Shown in pieces: positions 4,616 to 6,652 of a stretch of DNA of 6,652 nucleotides. This DNA comes from Bacteroidales bacterium (GTDB lineage: Bacteria; Bacteroidota; Bacteroidia; Bacteroidales; VadinHA17), in the NCBI GenBank assembly GCA_013314865.1, contig JABUEV010000137.1, positions 1-6,652 of the forward strand. Reading direction: 5' to 3'. The notes under the pieces were generated by a model that ran no database searches, had not been told where the DNA came from, and worked only from the letters and a program-made list of their open reading frames with translations. How positions within the stretch are numbered: the first letter of the stretch is position 1; every line of letters begins with the position of its first letter. The position numbers were made by a program, and so were the translations under genes.

Positions 4616-5811
4616 TTAAATTTCTAGACATTCAGAAAATTACTGAAAGTTTTGAGCCGGCTCTTACGGAAGCCATTCAGAGGGTTGTCAGACGTGGATG
4701 GTTTTTACTTGGAGAAGAGGTGACGGCATTTGAGAAAGAATATGCTGAATATATTGGTTCGAAACACTGCATTGGAGTAGCAAACGGGCTGGATGCACTG
4801 AGACTTATTTTCAGAGGATATATTGAACTTGGAGTTATGAAGGAGGGGGATGAGGTAATAGTTCCGGCAAACACTTATATTGCATCCATACTTGCTGTTA
4901 CGGAAAATCGCCTGAAACCGGTACTGGTCGAGCCGGATATCAATACATACAATCTAGATATTTCTTTTATTGAAAAGCACATTACTGAGAGAACAAAAGC
5001 CATAATGGTTGTTCATCTGTATGGCAGGGCATGCTGGTCGGAGGAACTCGAGCGGATAGCTGACAAATATAATCTTAAAATAGTTGAGGATAATGCGCAG
5101 GCGGCCGGGGCGTGTTATATAAAAGTGATAGTTTCACGGGGTAACACAGAGGAATCACAGTGTAACACTGTGGGAGCCTCTGTGAAACACTGTGTTACCA
5201 GAAGAACAGGCTCTCTGGGCCATGCTGCCGGGCACAGCTTTTATCCAGGAAAGAATCTGGGTGCCCTTGGCGATGGTGGGGCAGTAACAACCAATGATGA
5301 TGAACTGGCTTCAGTCATAAGAGCTGTAGCAAATTATGGTTCATCAAAAAAATATATTAATGATTATAAAGGCATCAACTCGCGTCTCGACGAAATCCAG
5401 GCTGCTGTCCTCAGAGTAAAACTGCCCCGCCTCGATGCAGACAACCAACGCCGCCGGGAAATAGCCAGTTACTATTGCGAAAACATATTAAATCCGGAAA
5501 TCATATTACCTGTTAAGAAATCTTCACATCACCAAATCACCACATCACCACATCACGTGTTTCATCTTTTCGTCATCCGCCACCCCCGGCGCGATGAACT
5601 TCAGAAATACCTTGCTGACAACGCAATTCAGACTTTAATCCATTACCCTGTGCCACCACACAAGCAGAAAGCATATAAAGAATGGAACCATCTGTCGTTG
5701 CCGGTCACTGAAAAAATACACAATGAAGTGCTCAGTCTGCCGGTAAGTCAGGTGATGACGGATGCGGAGGCGGAGGAAGTGGTGAATGTTATTAATAGTT
5801 GCACAGTGTAA
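4612..5811 (+). CDS. fdtB: DegT/DnrJ/EryC1 PLP aminotransferase (FdtB/QdtB-like) with an in-frame repeat insertion
   Basis: This 399-residue PLP-dependent sugar aminotransferase begins [10 protein letters not shown] at ATG 4612, overlapping the previous stop by 4 nt. It carries [37 protein letters not shown] and [10 protein letters not shown], where Asp160 binds the pyridine nitrogen and Gln163 is conserved. The Schiff-base lysine is Lys214 in [17 protein letters not shown]. The C-terminal domain includes [20 protein letters not shown] and [13 protein letters not shown]. It should transaminate dTDP-3-keto-6-deoxyhexose to the 3-amino sugar. Three oddities stand out. About 27 residues (170-196, nt 5119-5199) encoded by a palindromic repeat interrupt the usual Y-x-G-R-R-T-G turn. 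An 8-bp tandem repeat encodes residues 306-315. The stop codon and last residues (CTV) come from another palindromic repeat. Without the insertion the length is about 372, normal for the family. The frame and all key residues survive, so function may persist. Confidence 0.92.
   Translation: MIKFLDIQKITESFEPALTEAIQRVVRRGWFLLGEEVTAFEKEYAEYIGSKHCIGVANGLDALRLIFRGYIELGVMKEGDEVIVPANTYIASILAVTENRLKPVLVEPDINTYNLDISFIEKHITERTKAIMVVHLYGRACWSEELERIADKYNLKIVEDNAQAAGACYIKVIVSRGNTEESQCNTVGASVKHCVTRRTGSLGHAAGHSFYPGKNLGALGDGGAVTTNDDELASVIRAVANYGSSKKYINDYKGINSRLDEIQAAVLRVKLPRLDADNQRRREIASYYCENILNPEIILPVKKSSHHQITTSPHHVFHLFVIRHPRRDELQKYLADNAIQTLIHYPVPPHKQKAYKEWNHLSLPVTEKIHNEVLSLPVSQVMTDAEAEEVVNVINSCTV
5131..5199. 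repeat. Palindromic element inserted in frame in the aminotransferase gene
   Basis: The centre is CACAGTGT-A-ACACTGTG (5156-5172), a perfect 8-bp-arm palindrome. Around it, GGTAACACAG (5140-5149) pairs with CTGTGTTACC (5190-5199), GTTTCAC (5131-5137) with GTGAAAC (5182-5188), and CACAGAGG (5145-5152) with CCTCTGTG (5177-5184); these outer pairings are partly alternative. The central 17-mer recurs exactly at 6231-6247, and the 11-mer CTCTGTGAAAC (5178-5188) recurs at 6262-6272. The inserted stretch probably spans about 5119-5199, or 81 bp, so it keeps frame. No stop codon occurs in the gene's frame. Confidence 0.9.
5528..5556. repeat. 8-bp tandem repeat (ATCACCAM) inside the aminotransferase gene
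   Basis: Units ATCACCAA (5528-5535), ATCACCAC (5536-5543) and ATCACCAC (5544-5551) are followed by a partial ATCAC (5552-5556). They encode [10 protein letters not shown] (residues 306-315), a low-complexity segment just before the conserved HVFHLFV strand. Family members normally have a short non-repetitive linker there. Since 8 is not a multiple of 3, gain or loss of one unit would shift the frame, while three units (24 bp) would not. Confidence 0.88.
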
Positions 5812-5840
5812 CACAGTGTTTTCCAAGGTGTAACACTGTG
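5802..5840. repeat. Palindromic repeat at the aminotransferase stop, upstream of the GxxExxY gene
   Basis: CACAGTGTT (5812-5820) pairs perfectly with AACACTGTG (5832-5840) over an 11-nt loop. An additional CACAGTGTAA half (5802-5811) sits just before it. The words match the core of the elements at 5131-5199 and 6230-6272. The TAA in CACAGTGTAA (5809-5811) is the stop codon of the aminotransferase. The element ends 15 nt before the GxxExxY ATG. As there is no T-tract after the stem, I do not call it a terminator, although it could affect read-through or mRNA ends. Confidence 0.88.
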
Positions 5841-5855
5841 AAAGTTTCTTGCCAC

Positions 5856-6227
5856 ATGGAAATAAATAAAATAACACACGAAATTCTTGATTCAGCATAT
5901 AAAGTCCATACTTCACTTGGGCCAGGATTGCTTGAGTCTGCATACAAAGCATGTCTTGCTTATGAATTGCGAAAGAAAGGTATGAAAGTAGAAGAAGAAA
6001 AAGATGTACCTCTCATTTATGAAGAAATAAAACTGGATTGCGGTTACCGTATGGATTTGCTTGTTGAGGACCAGGTTATAATTGAACTGAAAACAGTAGA
6101 TTCCTTTTCTGATGTTCACTTTGCTCAAATTCTTACCTATCTGAGACTGAGCAATAAAAAAATTGGGCTGTTAATAAACTTTAATATAAAGAGCCTTAAA
6201 GAAGGAATAAAAAGATTTATCCTTTGA
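5856..6227 (+). CDS. GxxExxY protein, PD-(D/E)XK nuclease-like fold
   Basis: This small protein of 123 residues belongs to the GxxExxY family, named for the motif seen here as G24-LL-E27-SA-Y30 in HTSLGPGLLESAY. A PD-(D/E)XK-like core follows: Asp67 in GYRMDLLVEDQ, then Glu77-Leu-Lys79 in VIIELKTV, and the helix VHFAQILTYLRLSNKKIGLLINF, which is near-invariant in the family. It ends in IKRFIL, so it appears full length. The fold suggests DNA or RNA binding or cleavage, but to my knowledge no defined role is established. ATG 5856 is chosen because MEINKITHEIL is the usual start; an in-frame TTG at 5799 would add 19 residues translated from the palindromic repeat. The gene splits the aminotransferase from the flippase and has a CACAGTG-type palindromic element on each side, 15 nt upstream and 2 nt downstream. 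It looks like an inserted cassette, not a pathway gene. Confidence 0.9.
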   Translation: MEINKITHEILDSAYKVHTSLGPGLLESAYKACLAYELRKKGMKVEEEKDVPLIYEEIKLDCGYRMDLLVEDQVIIELKTVDSFSDVHFAQILTYLRLSNKKIGLLINFNIKSLKEGIKRFIL

Positions 6228-6229
6228 TT

Positions 6230-6272
6230 ACACAGTGTAACACTGTGTTCACACTGTGGCACTCTGTGAAAC
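6230..6272. repeat. Palindromic repeat between the GxxExxY gene and the flippase gene
   Basis: ACACAGTGT-A-ACACTGTGT (6230-6248) is a perfect 9-bp-arm palindrome. A second hairpin, TTCACA (6248-6253) with TGTGAA (6265-6270), overlaps its end. The central 17-mer is identical to that at 5156-5172, and CTCTGTGAAAC (6262-6272) is identical to 5178-5188, so the two are copies of one family with different spacing. It starts 2 nt after the GxxExxY stop and ends 9 nt before the flippase TTG, filling the flippase leader. Confidence 0.9.
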
Positions 6273-6281
6273 TCAAATAAA

Positions 6282-6652
6282 TTGACTGAGGACCAGAAAT
6301 CATACCGCCAGATATTTAAAGCCACAACACTTTTTGGTGGCGTTCAGGTTTTCAACATTATTATCGGGATAATAAGGTCAAAGTTCATCGCTGTATTGCT
6401 TGGACCTGAAGGCATGGGGATTTCCGGACTGTTAACCTCCACAACAGGTTTTATTTCCGGACTGACAGGGTTTGGCCTGGGCACGAGTGCGGTAAAGAAT
6501 ATTTCAGAAGCAAATGCTACGGGCAACAGGGAAAGGATTTCGGTCGTGGTAACTGTTTTCAGGCGGCTGGTATGGATAACCGGCTTACTGGGTATGGTTG
6601 TTACTATTATTCTATCACCCTGGCTGAGTAAGATAACCTTCGGTAATTTCAA
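6282..6652 (+). CDS. wzx: Wzx-type O-antigen / polysaccharide flippase, N-terminal part (runs off the window)
   Basis: An open frame of 123 codons continues past the right edge. It reads (M)TEDQKSYRQIFKATTLFGG, then GVQVFNIIIGIIRSKFIAVLLGP (20-42) and LLTSTTGFISGLTGFGLGTSAVK (50-72), matching the start of Bacteroidota O-antigen translocases of the MOP/Wzx superfamily. Hydrophobic segments at about 12-31, 46-68 and 93-115 fit the first transmembrane helices of the usual 12 or more. The protein would sit in the inner membrane and flip undecaprenyl-linked oligosaccharide. The start is taken as TTG 6282 because an in-frame stop lies at 6267-6269 inside the palindromic repeat, and the first in-frame ATG (6414-6416) falls within the conserved GPEGMG segment. 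The missing ATG and leader may have been altered when the repeat arrived. Only about a quarter to a third of the gene is present. Confidence 0.85.
   Translation, partial: MTEDQKSYRQIFKATTLFGGVQVFNIIIGIIRSKFIAVLLGPEGMGISGLLTSTTGFISGLTGFGLGTSAVKNISEANATGNRERISVVVTVFRRLVWITGLLGMVVTIILSPWLSKITFGNF

Noticed and set aside
5119..5199. Frameshift or pseudogene in the aminotransferase
   Set aside because: The insertion keeps frame, contains no stop, and all key residues (Asp160, Gln163, Lys214) and the C-terminal domain follow, so I annotate an intact gene with an insertion.
5799..5855. N-terminal extension of the GxxExxY protein from TTG 5799
   Set aside because: The added residues are read from the palindromic repeat and overlap the aminotransferase end. 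ATG 5856 gives the standard family start.
6344..6652. A minus-strand open frame at the right edge
   Set aside because: It is antisense to the flippase, whose plus-strand reading has the transmembrane pattern and conserved Wzx motifs.

Overview
This 6.65-kb window looks like part of a surface-polysaccharide (O-antigen or capsule) locus from a Bacteroidota-type genome. The lineage is inferred, not proven. It rests on moderate-to-low GC, little Shine-Dalgarno signal, tandem FdtA-type ketoisomerases, a DUF4143 ATPase and a GxxExxY protein, and intergenic DNA packed with short palindromic repeats. All genes are on the + strand.

Layout: (i) 1-106, a 29-bp tandem repeat running almost into (ii) a complete NAD-dependent sugar-nucleotide epimerase of the UDP-glucuronate 4-epimerase type (116-1144). 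(iii) 1145-1517 is repeat-rich noncoding DNA. (iv) 1518-2702 is an AAA_14/DUF4143 ATPase unrelated to sugar metabolism. (v) 2703-3355 is 650 bp of repeats, including a 30-bp tandem hairpin array. (vi) 3356-5811 is a tightly overlapping four-gene operon: two FdtA/QdtA-type 3,4-ketoisomerases, a left-handed beta-helix acyltransferase and a DegT-type PLP aminotransferase. (vii) 5856-6227 is a GxxExxY (PD-(D/E)XK-like) protein. (viii) 6282 to the window end is the first third or so of a Wzx-type flippase.

How the genes fit together: the 3356-5811 operon would turn dTDP-4-keto-6-deoxyglucose into a dTDP-3-acetamido-3,6-dideoxyhexose (Fuc3NAc or Qui3NAc) by isomerisation, transamination and N-acylation. 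The flippase would export the lipid-linked repeat unit. The epimerase would supply a second sugar nucleotide, probably UDP-galacturonate. RmlA/RmlB and the glycosyltransferases are not in the window.

The most notable feature is a family of palindromic repeats built on the core CACAGTGTAACACTGTG. One member lies in frame inside the aminotransferase, adding about 27 residues at a beta-turn before the PLP lysine. A second supplies the aminotransferase stop codon and lies just upstream of the GxxExxY gene. A third begins 2 nt after that gene's stop and ends 9 nt before the flippase start. The nuclease-fold gene is therefore bracketed by the same repeat that has invaded its neighbour. The aminotransferase also carries an 8-bp tandem repeat, and the first of the two ketoisomerases has HxF where the family has HxH.
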